NCBI GenBank assembly: GCA_947471745.1
Contig: CANJKZ010000952.1
Span: 328,001-392,000 of the forward strand
DNA: 64,000 nt
From: Closterium sp. Naga37s-1
Taxonomy: Eukaryota > Streptophyta > Zygnematophyceae > Desmidiales > Closteriaceae
Direction: 5' to 3'
The translations under genes were made by a program, and so were the position numbers. The notes below the pieces were generated by a model. That model was not told the origin of the DNA and ran no database searches. It saw nothing but the letters and a program-made list of their open reading frames with translations. Positions 1-10,400 of this stretch are shown piece by piece; within the stretch, counting starts at the first letter, position 1; each line of letters begins with the position of its first letter.

Positions 1-2378
1 CGAAAGGCCGACGTGTCTGACGCTCTCCTCCCCGTGTCTCACGACCACTGGTTTCGCCGACCCTCCTCTGGACTGGGTCCACTAATGCTGCGCCTGCGTT
101 TCGAGTCTGGGGCTGCCTTGCTCACGTCTGCGACCCTCGCGCAGATAGGCTCTCAGTACGCACTCTTCCTTGAATTAGTTGGTTCCCCCTTGAACGCTCG
201 TGATTGGTTGTTCTACCACCCCTTGTCTCATCGTTTCCTCCACTCCCGTGATGTCAGTTTTGACGGGTCTGTCTGCTTCTACACTCGCTTCCCTCACCAA
301 GGTACTCCGGTTCTCCTGCCTCCCCTGTTTCTCACTCCCACTCCCCCCCACCGGTATTACTACTCCGCTTGCTCCCCTGTCCCCGCGTCCTGCTCTCTCT
401 AGTGTGTCGCACGTCACCCCCCTTCTCTTGGTTTGGCCTGTGGGGGAGTCTGCTGACGTGGGGGTGCACCTCCTGTGTCGGCCCCTTAGCCACCTCCCCC
501 CAGTCCCCCGCCCTTGCCGCAGTCTCTGCCGTCACTGGCGTCGTCCTTGCAGTCACCGCAGCAGCCGATGTCGCCGCCGCAGCTGGTCGCTGTGGACTCT
601 GGGGGTGCTCCCGCTGGGCGTGCTGGTTTTGTGGGTGCTGCCGCAGTGGGTGCCGTCTCTGGAGGTGCTGGTTCTGGGGGTGCTGGTTCTGGGGTTGCTG
701 GTTTTGGGGGTGCTGGCGCTAGGAGTGCTGGTGCTAGGGGTGCTACCGTGGGAAGTCCTGGTTCAAGGATTGCCGTGGGCGCGGGACGTCCGGCGCCGCA
801 GCAGCCGCCGCAGTAGCCGCAGCAGCCGTCCTCGCAGCCTGTGTCCCCCGTATCATCGCCCTTAGAACGTCTCTCCCCCTCCCCCCCCCCCCCCCCCCCG
901 CCTCCCCCTCCCTCGCGCGCGGGTCTCTTGCGCACCGGTCCAAACGCCCCCTCGCGCCCGAATCGTCGCCCTTAGAAAGCCCCCCCGCGGGCCCCTCGCG
1001 TCCGCCGTCGACACGGCCCCCGCGGGCCCGTAACTCCCCTTTGAACGCCCCCCTCCGCTGCCTCCCTTTGCCCGCTACCTTAGTCGTGCGCCAGCCCCCC
1101 GCCAGCAGCAGCACCACCAGCAACACCAGCAGCCGCAGCAGCAGTTGCGCCAGGTCGTACTTGGTCTTTCTTGCCCTTCCACAGACAGTGAGCCTCCCTC
1201 CTCCCTCCTACTGCCTCTCTCAAACGCGTCTCCGGCTTGTTTTCCTCCTCGTTCTCCTCCGTCTCCTCCTCATCTTCCTGACCCATCTCTTGCCTCTGCT
1301 CCCTGGACCAGTCTTCGTGCTCGTCACTCGTCCCCTGTTCGTGGTTATCACTATATCGACCTCCGTTCTCACTCTCCTCGTGTTCCGCCTCCTTGTTTCC
1401 CCTCCTCCTTTCTTCCACTTCCTTCATGCGACCAGCCCTACAGTCTCTTGTGTCCTTTTCCCCTTCACATCCTGTCTCTGCTAGCTGAAGTTGCCTCCAC
1501 CCGCCGCCTTGACTATGCCTCCCGGTTAGTGTCTGAGTCTGCCCGTCCTCAGTACGTCGGGGGTGTTTCCACCATTGGCTTGGACGGCCTTGAGGACAAG
1601 CAGTTCGAGCTGGAGTTCCTATCGGCCGCTGCTCCTCACCTCTGTGCCATGCTGCTCGTCCCTGAGGGCGACTCAAACGCCTTTGACATCCCGACCCCTC
1701 GCACTTACACTGAGGCGGTCTCGGAGAGAGGGCCTCTTAGTATATAGCAAGCATGGACGCAGAGATAGCATCTTGGAGGTCCACAGGTACCTACGTCGAC
1801 GCAGTTCCCCTTCCCTAGGCGAACATAGTCGATGGCATGTGGATCTTCATGGTGAAGCGTCCACCTGGCTTGCTGCCTGCCTTCAAGGTGCGTTTCGAAG
1901 CAAGACGCTTTTGTCAGCAAGAGGGGATAGTTTTTTTTTCAGACTTTCTCGCCCACCCCGAAGATGACCACTCTTTGGGTGTTGCTGCACATCGCAGCAC
2001 AGTGTGACTATGAGCTGCACACTCTTGACTTCTCTACTGACTTTCTTCAGGGCAGGTTGCATGAGCAGATCAGGTTGCGCTGCCCTTTTGCAGAGCAGCG
2101 CGCACCATCACTTTGACTCAGTCACACATGGTGCAGCAGATCTCGAGCGGTTCCACTTTCATATCTCCTCACTACAGCCCATCCCTTGACCATGGGCTCA
2201 TGGCTCCTGTTCCTAACGAGCATGTTGAGCCTAGTGGTCAGTACGCAGAGCTGGTGGGGTGGATCATGTACCTGATGACTTGCACTCGTCCAGACCTCGC
2301 GTTCCCTGTCAGCATCCTTGCTTGCTTTGCGGCGACAGGGAGACACCGACCTATATATACACTGGGCGGCCGCTAAGA
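1..2378 (+). pseudogene. Eroded Ty1/copia element C: integrase tail, linker, RT and RNase H fragments
   Basis: Degenerate copia polyprotein that enters from outside the window. The first codons match the integrase segment after the second catalytic Asp. A deletion then joins them to the post-integrase region (phrases like FYHPLSHRF and SRDVSFD near 215-265). Pro/Gly-rich linker DNA follows, with a run of 19 C at 881-899. From about 1485 the pre-RT block is readable (RRLDYASRLVSES, then PTPRTYTEAV near 1700). RT codons at 1750-2100 are broken by several stops and deletions. A late RT/RNase H segment at 2113-2378 (TQSHMVQQ, LMTCTRPDLAF, AAKRV) is clearer. Reading stops at 2378, where an AT-rich minisatellite begins. 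No LTR is visible. Its relatives A, J and L in this window have the same domain order and nearly the same wording. Confidence 0.85.
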
Positions 2379-2885
2379 GGGTACTACTAAATATATGTGC
2401 GTTACCTAACATCATATTTCGTACTAAGTGTACGTGCATTTCATAACCTTACGTCTCGTACTAAGTGTCAGTGCGTTATTTAACCTTATGTTTCATACTA
2501 TTCGTAAGTGCGTCAATTTAACATTATGTTTGGTATAGAGTGTAAGTAATTTATTTAACATTTTTTTTAATATAAATCGTAAATGGTTCAATTAACCTTA
2601 TGTTTTGTTTTCTATATGTAAATGTGTTACTTAACCTTACGTCCGATACTAGGTGTATGTGCGTTACGTAATCTTATGTTTGGTACTAAGTGTAGGTTCG
2701 TTACTTAATATTTTGTTTCGTACTAAGCGCAATTGCGTTCGTTTCGTACTAAGGGTAGGTGCATTGCTTAACCATATAATTCATACTAAGTGTAGGAGGT
2801 TTACTTACCTTATGTTTGATAGTAATTGAAACTCCGCTACGTAAGCTGATATTTGGTACTAATTGTAAGTGTAATATTTTTCCTT
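2379..2885. repeat. AT-rich degenerate minisatellite
   Basis: About 500 bp, much richer in AT than its surroundings. It is built from roughly a dozen diverged copies of a unit near 38-40 bp. Recurring phrases are tactaagtgta, gtgcgttacttaac and cttatgtttggtac. It interrupts the end of element C just after an AAKRV codon block and ends near where element E gag begins. No ORF, LTR terminus or target duplication was seen at its edges, so it may be a satellite expansion or the remnant of a lost element. Confidence 0.75.
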
Positions 2886-2890
2886 ATTTG

Positions 2891-4015
2891 GTTGCTGCCC
2901 TGGGTGCTGAGCCTACTGAGGTAGACTAGGAGCGCTTTGACAGGACCCGAACAGCACGGTTGGTTAGGCAGTCTCGTGACGCATTGCACTCGGCAGTCTC
3001 CTCCCAGAGTCTGAGGAGGCTCACTTCACCAAGGTTCAAGCTGCCAAGGACTTGATTGCTATGATTAAGACTCGTTATTCCACTCCCTCCTCCGCCTCTC
3101 TTGGTCGCCTCCTCATGCCCTTTCTATTTCTCGACCTAGGAGCGTTTGACCGCACTGCTGACCTTATCACCCACCTGCTCTTGCTAGTCGTCAGCTACCG
3201 TGCTGCGTGTACTGAGGCTGAGCTTGCACTGCTCCCCCCGCCCATGGCGATCACTATTCACTTCATTGTAACTAGCCCCCCTGACCGCCTTGCACCTGTC
3301 CGTGACGCGCTTCTTCGGAACTACCCTAGTGCGCTCACTATCGATGTCCTTGAGATAGCTCTCAAGGACATCGAGAGCAACATCCGCTCCGTTGCCTCCG
3401 CTTCTGGCGCCGTAGTTCCCCTGCTTTTCCACGGGTGCATTGTCCCACAGCTTCCCACCTTCATTGCTTCTCTTGCCTCTACTGCGTCTCCTGCTTCTGA
3501 CGAGACTGCAGCCGTGTCCACCACGAGTGGGCGGCCCCGAGGCAGGGGAGGAAAGAGAGGGGGGAAGGGTGGTGGCGCTGGTGGTGGTAGCGGGGGTGGT
3601 GGAGGTACTTGTGCCACTAGTGCGTCTGGTGGAGGCGGCACTGGAGGCGGTCCTGGGCCTGCGGGCCCGACGGGAGGGGGTGCTGGTGCAGCTGCGTGGT
3701 ACACGGCACAACGGCGACAGCAGTCCCAGCAGCAGCAGCCACAGCAGGGACAGCCGCAGCAGCAGGGGCACCCGTAGCAGCAGGATCAGCGACAGGTGCA
3801 GCAGCAGCCTCAGCAGTGGGAACTGGTGGACCATGGAGCGCTGGACGTGCTGGTGGTCCGCCCAGCTCCGCGTCGAGTGGTGTCACTCCGCCTCCCTGCA
3901 CGTACGTGGTTCAGACGCGCGCTCGTGAGGTTCACCGCTATGGCTGTTTCCACACTCCGGGTCAGTGCTTTGCGAAGATCATGGACCGCGTCCGCGCACA
4001 GTACGGCCTTGGCTC
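2891..4015 (+). pseudogene. Element E gag remnant
   Basis: The capsid-like part of gag is readable in one frame from about 3052 (TRYSTPSSASLGRLLMPF, then DRLAPVRDALL near 3285) to a Gly/Ser-rich tract at 3540-3700. Upstream codons at 2891-3051 contain stops. A Gln-rich stretch and a frameshift follow. A diverged copy of this family's Cys/His motif lies at 3898-3970 (CTYVVQT, later FHTPGQC), in which the second Cys appears replaced. There is no protease. It corresponds to roughly residues 60-400 of the L gag-pol at 58851-61826. Confidence 0.8.
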
Positions 4016-4084
4016 CGCTCCGGACTGGGCCCCTCATGCCTCATGCCTCTCGGAAGACTGTCTCGGCTCTTGTTGCTGCTGTCG

Positions 4085-5633
4085 GCGACTTGCCGCCACT
4101 CGCCGCCTTGACTACGCTGCCCGCGTGGTGGCTGCTCCCCAAACCCGTCCTCTGTCCGTTGGCTGTGACGTCGTAGAGGACAGTCAGTTTGAGCTGGAGT
4201 TCTTGGTAGCCGCTTCTCCCCACCTCTGTGCCATGCTGCTAGCCCCTAAGGGAGACCCCGACGCCCTAGACATACCAACTCCTCGCACGTACCGTGAGGC
4301 AGTGTTAAGGTAGTGGGCCTCTCAGTGGATAGCGGCCATGGACTCAGCGATGGCGTCTTGGAGATCCACATGCACTTACGTCGACGCAGTTCCCCCGCCT
4401 GGGGTGAACGTAGTCGATGGCATGTGGATCTACACGGTGAAGCGGCGGCCGGGATCACCGCATGTCTTCAAGGCGCGCTACGTGGCTAGGGGCTTCAGTC
4501 AATGTGAAGGAGTTAGACCTTTGCCCCGACCCCGAAGATGACTACTCTTCATGTGTTACTTCACGTTGCAGCACAGCGAGACTACGAGCTGAACTCCCTC
4601 GACTTCTCCACTGCCTTTCTCCAGGGCCTCCTACACGAGGAGATCTGGCTGCGCCGTCCTCCTGGCTTCACAGGCACTTTCCTGCCTGAAACCCAGTGGA
4701 GCCTGAGGCGACCAGTCTACGGTCTCCGCTAGGTGCCCCGTGAGTGGCACGACACACTACACATCACTCTTGCTGACCTAGGGTTCCGCCCTTCGACTAC
4801 CGACCTGCGCTGTTTGTTTGCGCTGGTTCCACTCCGTTCTTCGTTCTTGTCTACGTCGACGACCTGGTCTTCGCTACACCAGACAGGGTCGCGCTGGCTA
4901 AGGTTAAATACGAGCTGCAGAAGAGACACACGTGCACTGACCTGGGTGAGCTGCGCTGCTACCTTGGCTTGCATATCACCAAGGACAGAGACGCTCGCAC
5001 CATTACTCTCTCTTAGTCACACATGGTGCAGCAGGTCCTTCTGCGGTTCGGGTTTCAGTTCTCCACCACACAGCCCACTCCTCTTGCCGTCGACCAAAGA
5101 CTCACCGGCCCTTTTCCCAACGAGCCCTTTGAGTCCAGTGGTCCCTACGCAGAGCTTGTGGGCTGCCTCATGAACCTGATGACTTGTACTCGTCCGAACC
5201 TTGCTTCCACCCTCTGCGTCCTGTTCACTGGACGGCTGCTGTAAGGGTGGCGAAGTACCTGGCAACAACATCAGGCACGGGGCTTGTGCTCGGAGGAATA
5301 CAACCAGTTGTGCTGACCGGTCACTGCGACTCTTCCTACGCTGACGACGTGCAGACCGAGAGGTCGACACAGGGGTACTGTTTCAGCTTGGGCACTGGAG
5401 CTGTGTCGTGGAGGTTTATTCGGTCGTCGTCTGTGGCATAGTCTAGCGCAGAGGTAGAGATCTATGCTGGTGCCATGGTGCGCAGAAGCTACGCTCGTCG
5501 ACCTTCTTGCTCACCGACCTTGGTGAGCGGCCTCGCTCTGCAGCGACCTTGTACGCAGACAACAAGGCCATGATCCTTCTATGTCGAGAGCCTCGACTGG
5601 AGAACAAAGTGAAGCACATCAACGTGAGGTACT
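4085..5633 (+). pseudogene. Element E reverse transcriptase-RNase H remnant
   Basis: After a deletion that removes protease and integrase, reading resumes at the pre-RT block (RRLDYAARVV near 4102; TPRTYREAV near 4281). RT follows with several frameshifts and stops: YVDAVPPPGVNVVDGMW near 4377, FSTAFLQGLLHEEIWLRRP near 4603, and the catalytic YVDD at 4852-4863. Then come the late RT block (LMTCTRPNLAS near 5179) and RNase H (HCDSSYADD near 5323). The reading breaks at 5633 at the target duplication gtact of element A and resumes at 21612. Confidence 0.85.
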
Positions 5634-5725
5634 TGTTAGAAAGTAAGAACGAGAATGAATGAAACTAGCAGAAAGTGGGTACAAGTAGGAAACCCTAAGT
5701 TTGTTGTACCCCCTAAGGCTAAACC

Positions 5726-7216
5726 TGTCAGAATGTCATTGTTCTCTAGCCTGCAGTGGGGTACTCTATAGCGAGTACAACCCCTTAGGGTTTCCTATAT
5801 GTATCCTGCTGCTTTCTAGTGAACCCCCTCTTCTTCTTTTGCCTAAACTTCTCTTGCCTAGCTAGGACTTACCTAGCTATGGCTCCTAACTCTACCTACT
5901 ATTTTCACATGGTATCAGAGCAGGTCGATCCCCTTGGGTCGATCCTGTGGGTGGGCTCACCACCTCACTGCTTCCGCTGCTACTGCTACTCTCTGTGTCG
6001 CACGCCCCGTGGCGTGCGACGGATTTTTTCATCCCGCCGCGCGCTCGGAGCGTGCGGCGGTTTTCTGCCCGCCGTGCGCCCCGAGGCGCGCGGCGGTTTT
6101 CTGCCCGCCGTGCGCCCCGAGGCGCGCGGCGGTTGTCTGCCCGCCGTGCGCCCCGAGGCGCGCGGCGGGTTTCTGCCCCGTCACTCCGCGCGTCGCTCCC
6201 GGGAGGCGCTGCGACGGGCGACGGGGACCCGCGCGTCGCCCCCCGTCGCCCGTCGTGGCCTGCGCGCGGCTCGTACAGCCTGCGCGCGGCCCGTACGGGC
6301 TGCGCCAGGCCCGCGCGCGGCCCGTACGGGCTGCGCCAGGCCCGCGCGCGGCTCGGGCCGCCTGCGCGCGGTTCGGGCGGCTGTGCCAGGCCCGTGGGCG
6401 GCCCGTTCTTCGCTGCCCCTGTGCTGCCCGCTGTCCCCCGTGCTTCTGATGGCGCCCCACCCCTGCTGCTGCCCGTTCTCCTGAATTAGGGTTTGGGGGT
6501 GGGGGGTCTGGGGGTGCAGCTTCTGTGTGCCGTCCCCTGCTCCTCCTCCTCCTCCGTCTCCCAGTGCTGCAGCTGCCGCTGAGGGGGGTGGACCTGTTGG
6601 AGCCGTCGGAGTGGTACTAAGGGGGGTGAAGGGGGAGTGGAGCTAGGGGTGAAGCAGGGTGTGTGTGTCAGGGGGAGTGGGACTGTTTGGGGAGGTTGAA
6701 CTGAGGTTGCCGTCGTGTCGCCAGCAGCACCTGTAGTCCGGGGAGTTGCTCCGGTAGCCCAGTCGCAGCCAGCTGTGCCAGTCGCCCGTGGGTCCGTTGC
6801 TCGTCTGCCGCTACTTTTAGCCGCGGAGCCAGTTACTCCAGTAGTCCGGAGCGTTGTTCCGGTAGCCGCTGTGCCAGTGTGACTCCTGTTGCCCGTGTGT
6901 CTGCAGCTTCAGCCGTCGCCTCCTATCTCCTCTCCTCTCACTCTCGCCTCCTCCTCCTCACTTGCCCTCTGCGATAGCCTCTAGCTTTGCTCATAATTGT
7001 GAACTTTAAACTATTGCTTCTTGTACTTGTGCTCAGAATGTGTGGTGACCTTGTGATCCACCCTGAGCTTGTTCTGCTTTGCTTGCTCTGCTGATTACAC
7101 CCCACTTTGGCTATGGGGGTGTGTCAGAATGTCATTGTTCTCTAGCCTGTAGTGGGGTACTCTATAGCGAGTACAACCCCTTAGGGTTTCCTATATGTAT
7201 CCTGCTGCTTTTCACA
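5726..7216 (+). mobile_element. T1: 1.5-kb non-autonomous LTR element inside the 3' LTR of A
   Basis: Bounded by aaacc duplications (5721-5725, 7217-7221). The 5' LTR is 5726-5909 (184 bp) and the 3' LTR is 7122-7216 (95 bp). The shorter copy lacks about 90 bp of the middle, but both begin TGTCAGAATGTC and end TTTTCACA. The primer site tggtatcagagc (5910-5921) is the classic initiator-Met type. The polypurine tract tatgggggtg is at 7112-7121. The 1.2-kb interior is GC rich with 36-bp repeats near 6045-6175 and 6280-6360. It is open in several frames only because it lacks AT-rich stops. No gag or pol motif is present. It fits the TRIM/LARD class and must be mobilised in trans. A second copy (T2) lies at 63004-64000. 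Confidence 0.9.
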
Positions 7217-7493
7217 AAACCCACTATAGCCTACACAATGTAAACATATAATGTTTGACACACCCCCATAGGCTAAGTGGGGGAGAACAAGGGGTCACAA
7301 GACCAGTCAAAGCAAGGCAAAGCAAAACAAGCTCAGGGTGGATCTCAAGGATACCACACAAATTCCGAGCACAAGCAAGTGGTCACAAGACCAGTTCACA
7401 TGCAGTTTGATAATATAACAAGAGGTACAGTGATCACAACCTAGCAAGTGTAAGCATGCAGGTATATATATAGAGATCACAGTACAAACAGAG

Positions 7494-10400
7494 TCAAGAA
7501 GTGAGCAAGTGAGGGAGAGTAGGCACAAGGCCTAGAACAGTAGAGAAACGCTGATGGTCACAAGGCTGAAGCGCCTTGGTGAACACATCAGCAGTGTTGG
7601 CCCGAGTGGCCACGTAGGTAAGACGAAGCTGACCACGCTGCTGCAGCTCTCGAGCAAGGAAGTAGCGCAGAGCGATGTGCTTCGTTCTGTGCTCCAGTCT
7701 GTGCTCCTGACACAAGGCAAGGGCGGCCTTGTTGTCGACGTACAGCACTGGAGGAGAACGAGGCCGCTCTCCCAGGTCGGTCAACAGGTAGGTGAGCCAG
7801 CATAGCTCCTGTGCAGCCATGGCTGTGGCGTAGATCTCAGCCTCACAACTGGAGCTGAGAACTGAAGACGAGCGTGTAGAACGCCAAGAAACTGAGCCAG
7901 AGCCAAGGCTGAAGGTGTAACCCTGAGACGACCGCTGAGTAGCCTGGTCGTCAGCCCAAGAAGCGTCTGAGTGTCCAGTGAGGACAACGTCGCGCCGTCC
8001 TCCAAGCACAAGCCCCATGCCCGACGTACTGCACAAGTAGCGCAACACCCTCTTAGCGGCATCCATGTGCTCCTTCCGGTGACGGCCAGGAGCAACATAG
8101 CGTGCTAGGATGCTAAGAGGGTATGCAAGGTCAGGTCGAGTGCAGGTCATCAGGTACATGAGGCAGCCCACAAGCTCTGGATACGGGCCACTCGGCTCTA
8201 CGGACTCATCCGAAGGCAGAGCTGAGAGCGAGTGACCGGTAGGCAGAGGAGTGGGCTGAGGCGAGGAGTACGTGAAGCGGAAGCGCTGAAGGACCTGCTG
8301 CACCATGTGTGACTGAGTCAAGGTGATGGTGCGCTGTGCTCTGTCCCGGGTGATCCGCAAGCCAAGATAGCTTGTCAGCTCACCCAGGTCTGTGCACGTG
8401 TGTCTCTTCTGCAGCTCCGACTTCACGTGGGCGAGTGCCTCAGTGTCAGCAGTAGCAAAGACCAAGTCGTCTACGTACACGAGAACGTAGAACGGCGGCA
8501 GAGTGGTGTCGGTGCGTAGAAACAACGACGGGTCAGCAGTAGAAGGAGCAAACCCAAGAGCAGCAAGAGTAGTCCTCAGTGTGTCGTGCCACTCACGGGG
8601 TGCCTGGCGGAGACCGTAGACTGGCCGCCGGAGGCTCCACTGGGTACCAGGAGGGAACGACCCAGTGAAGCCAGGTGGGCGGCGCAGCCAGATCTCCTCG
8701 TGCAGGCTGCCCCGTAGGAACGCAGTGCTGAAGTCAAGAGAGTGGAGCTCGTAGTCACGCTGAGCAGCGACGTGCAGCAGAACCCGAAGAGTGGTCATCT
8801 TCGGGGTCGGGGAGAAGTTCTGGAAGAAGTCAACTCCCTCTCGCTGACTGAAGCCTCGTGCAACGTAACGCGCCTTGAAGACAGGCGGAGAACCCGGCGG
8901 CCGCTTCACCCTGAAAATCCACATGCCACTGACGATGTTCGCCCCAGGTGGGGGAACCTCGTCGACGTAGGTGCCTGTGGACTTCCAGGAAGCCATCTCT
9001 ACGTCCATGGCTGTCTGCCACTGAGAGGAGTAGAGACCCTCCATCGCCTCTGCGTAGGAGCGTGGGGTCGGGATGTCTGGTGCATCCGGGTCTCCCTCAG
9101 GGCCAATCAGCATGGACACGAGATGAGGTAAAGCAGCAGCAAAGCACTCAAACTCCTCCTGTCTGTCCTCAAGGACGTCTGTGCCAAGAGCACACTCACC
9201 CCCGACTGACGGAGGACAGACAGACTCAGACTCAGCAACAAGGCTAGCGGCGTAGTCTAGACGACAGGCGGCAGCAAAGTCAACAAGCTCAGCGACTAGA
9301 GCAGACGCGGCAGAGGACTCAAAGGTAGGGTCAGTGACAACAGTGGCAAGGAGACGCGCGACAGTAGGACTGGCAGCACGAGTAAGGTTTGACGGCGGGT
9401 CAGCAACGTCAGGAAGAGAGGACGCAGGAGGAGACGGCAGAGGGACGCGCTGTGGAGCAGTGGAAGGACGCAGGGTCATATAGTGAGTGCCAAGGACAGG
9501 AGGAGGACGCTGACGCGGAGCACGACGACCAGCGCGGACAGGCGACTCTGGACGCGACTCAGGCGACTCTGGACTAGACTCAGGCGACGGAGGACGAGAC
9601 TCAGGCTCACGACGCTCAGTAAGACTACCCGTCGGCGCAGTGTAAGGAGAAGGACCAGGCAGCGGAGAGGCAGGCTGTAACTGTGACTGTGACTGGACAG
9701 GCGGTGGACTCAGTAGGGGAGGAGTAGGAACAGTAGAGGGCGGGAGACCAAGAACCTGCTGAAGGAGTGGAACGTAGTACGGCCGCGGCCGCTCAGCAAC
9801 TCCAGCTCCAACCCCCTCAGCAGCTCCAGTCCCAGCAGCTCCAGTACCTCCAGTACGAGCACCTCCAGGACCAGCAGCTCCAGCAGCTCCAGCACCTCCA
9901 GCAGCTCCAGCAGCACTGCCAGCAGCAGCAGTGCCTCCAGCAGCTCCAGCACCAGCAGAACCTCCAGCAGCTCCAGCAGTACCAGCACCAGCAGCACCAG
10001 TACCAGCAGCACCTCCAGCAGCTCCAGCACAAGCAGCACCAGTACCAGCAGCACCTCCAGCAGCTCCAGCAGCACCTCCAGCAGCTCCAGTAGCACCAGC
10101 ACCAGTAGCACCTCCAGCAACACCAGCAGCACCGCCAGCAGCAGCAGCACCTCCAGCAGCTCCAGCAGCACCAGCACCAGTAGCACCTCCAGCAGCACCA
10201 GCAGCACCGCCAGCAGCAGCAGCACCTCCAGCAGCTCCAGCAGCACCAGTACCAGCAGCACCTCCAGCAGCACCAGCACCTCCAGCAGCTCCAGCAGCAG
10301 CAGCACCTCCAGCAGCTCCAGCACCAGCAGCACCTCCAGCTTCAGGGTCCGCGACACTAGTAGCGCCACTCCGGAGACTGCAGCGACGAGCGTACCACTC

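Noticed and set aside
5819-6489. Three overlapping Arg/Ala/Pro-rich ORFs in T1
   Set aside because: All frames are open because the DNA is GC-rich tandem repeat; no protein motif or conserved start.
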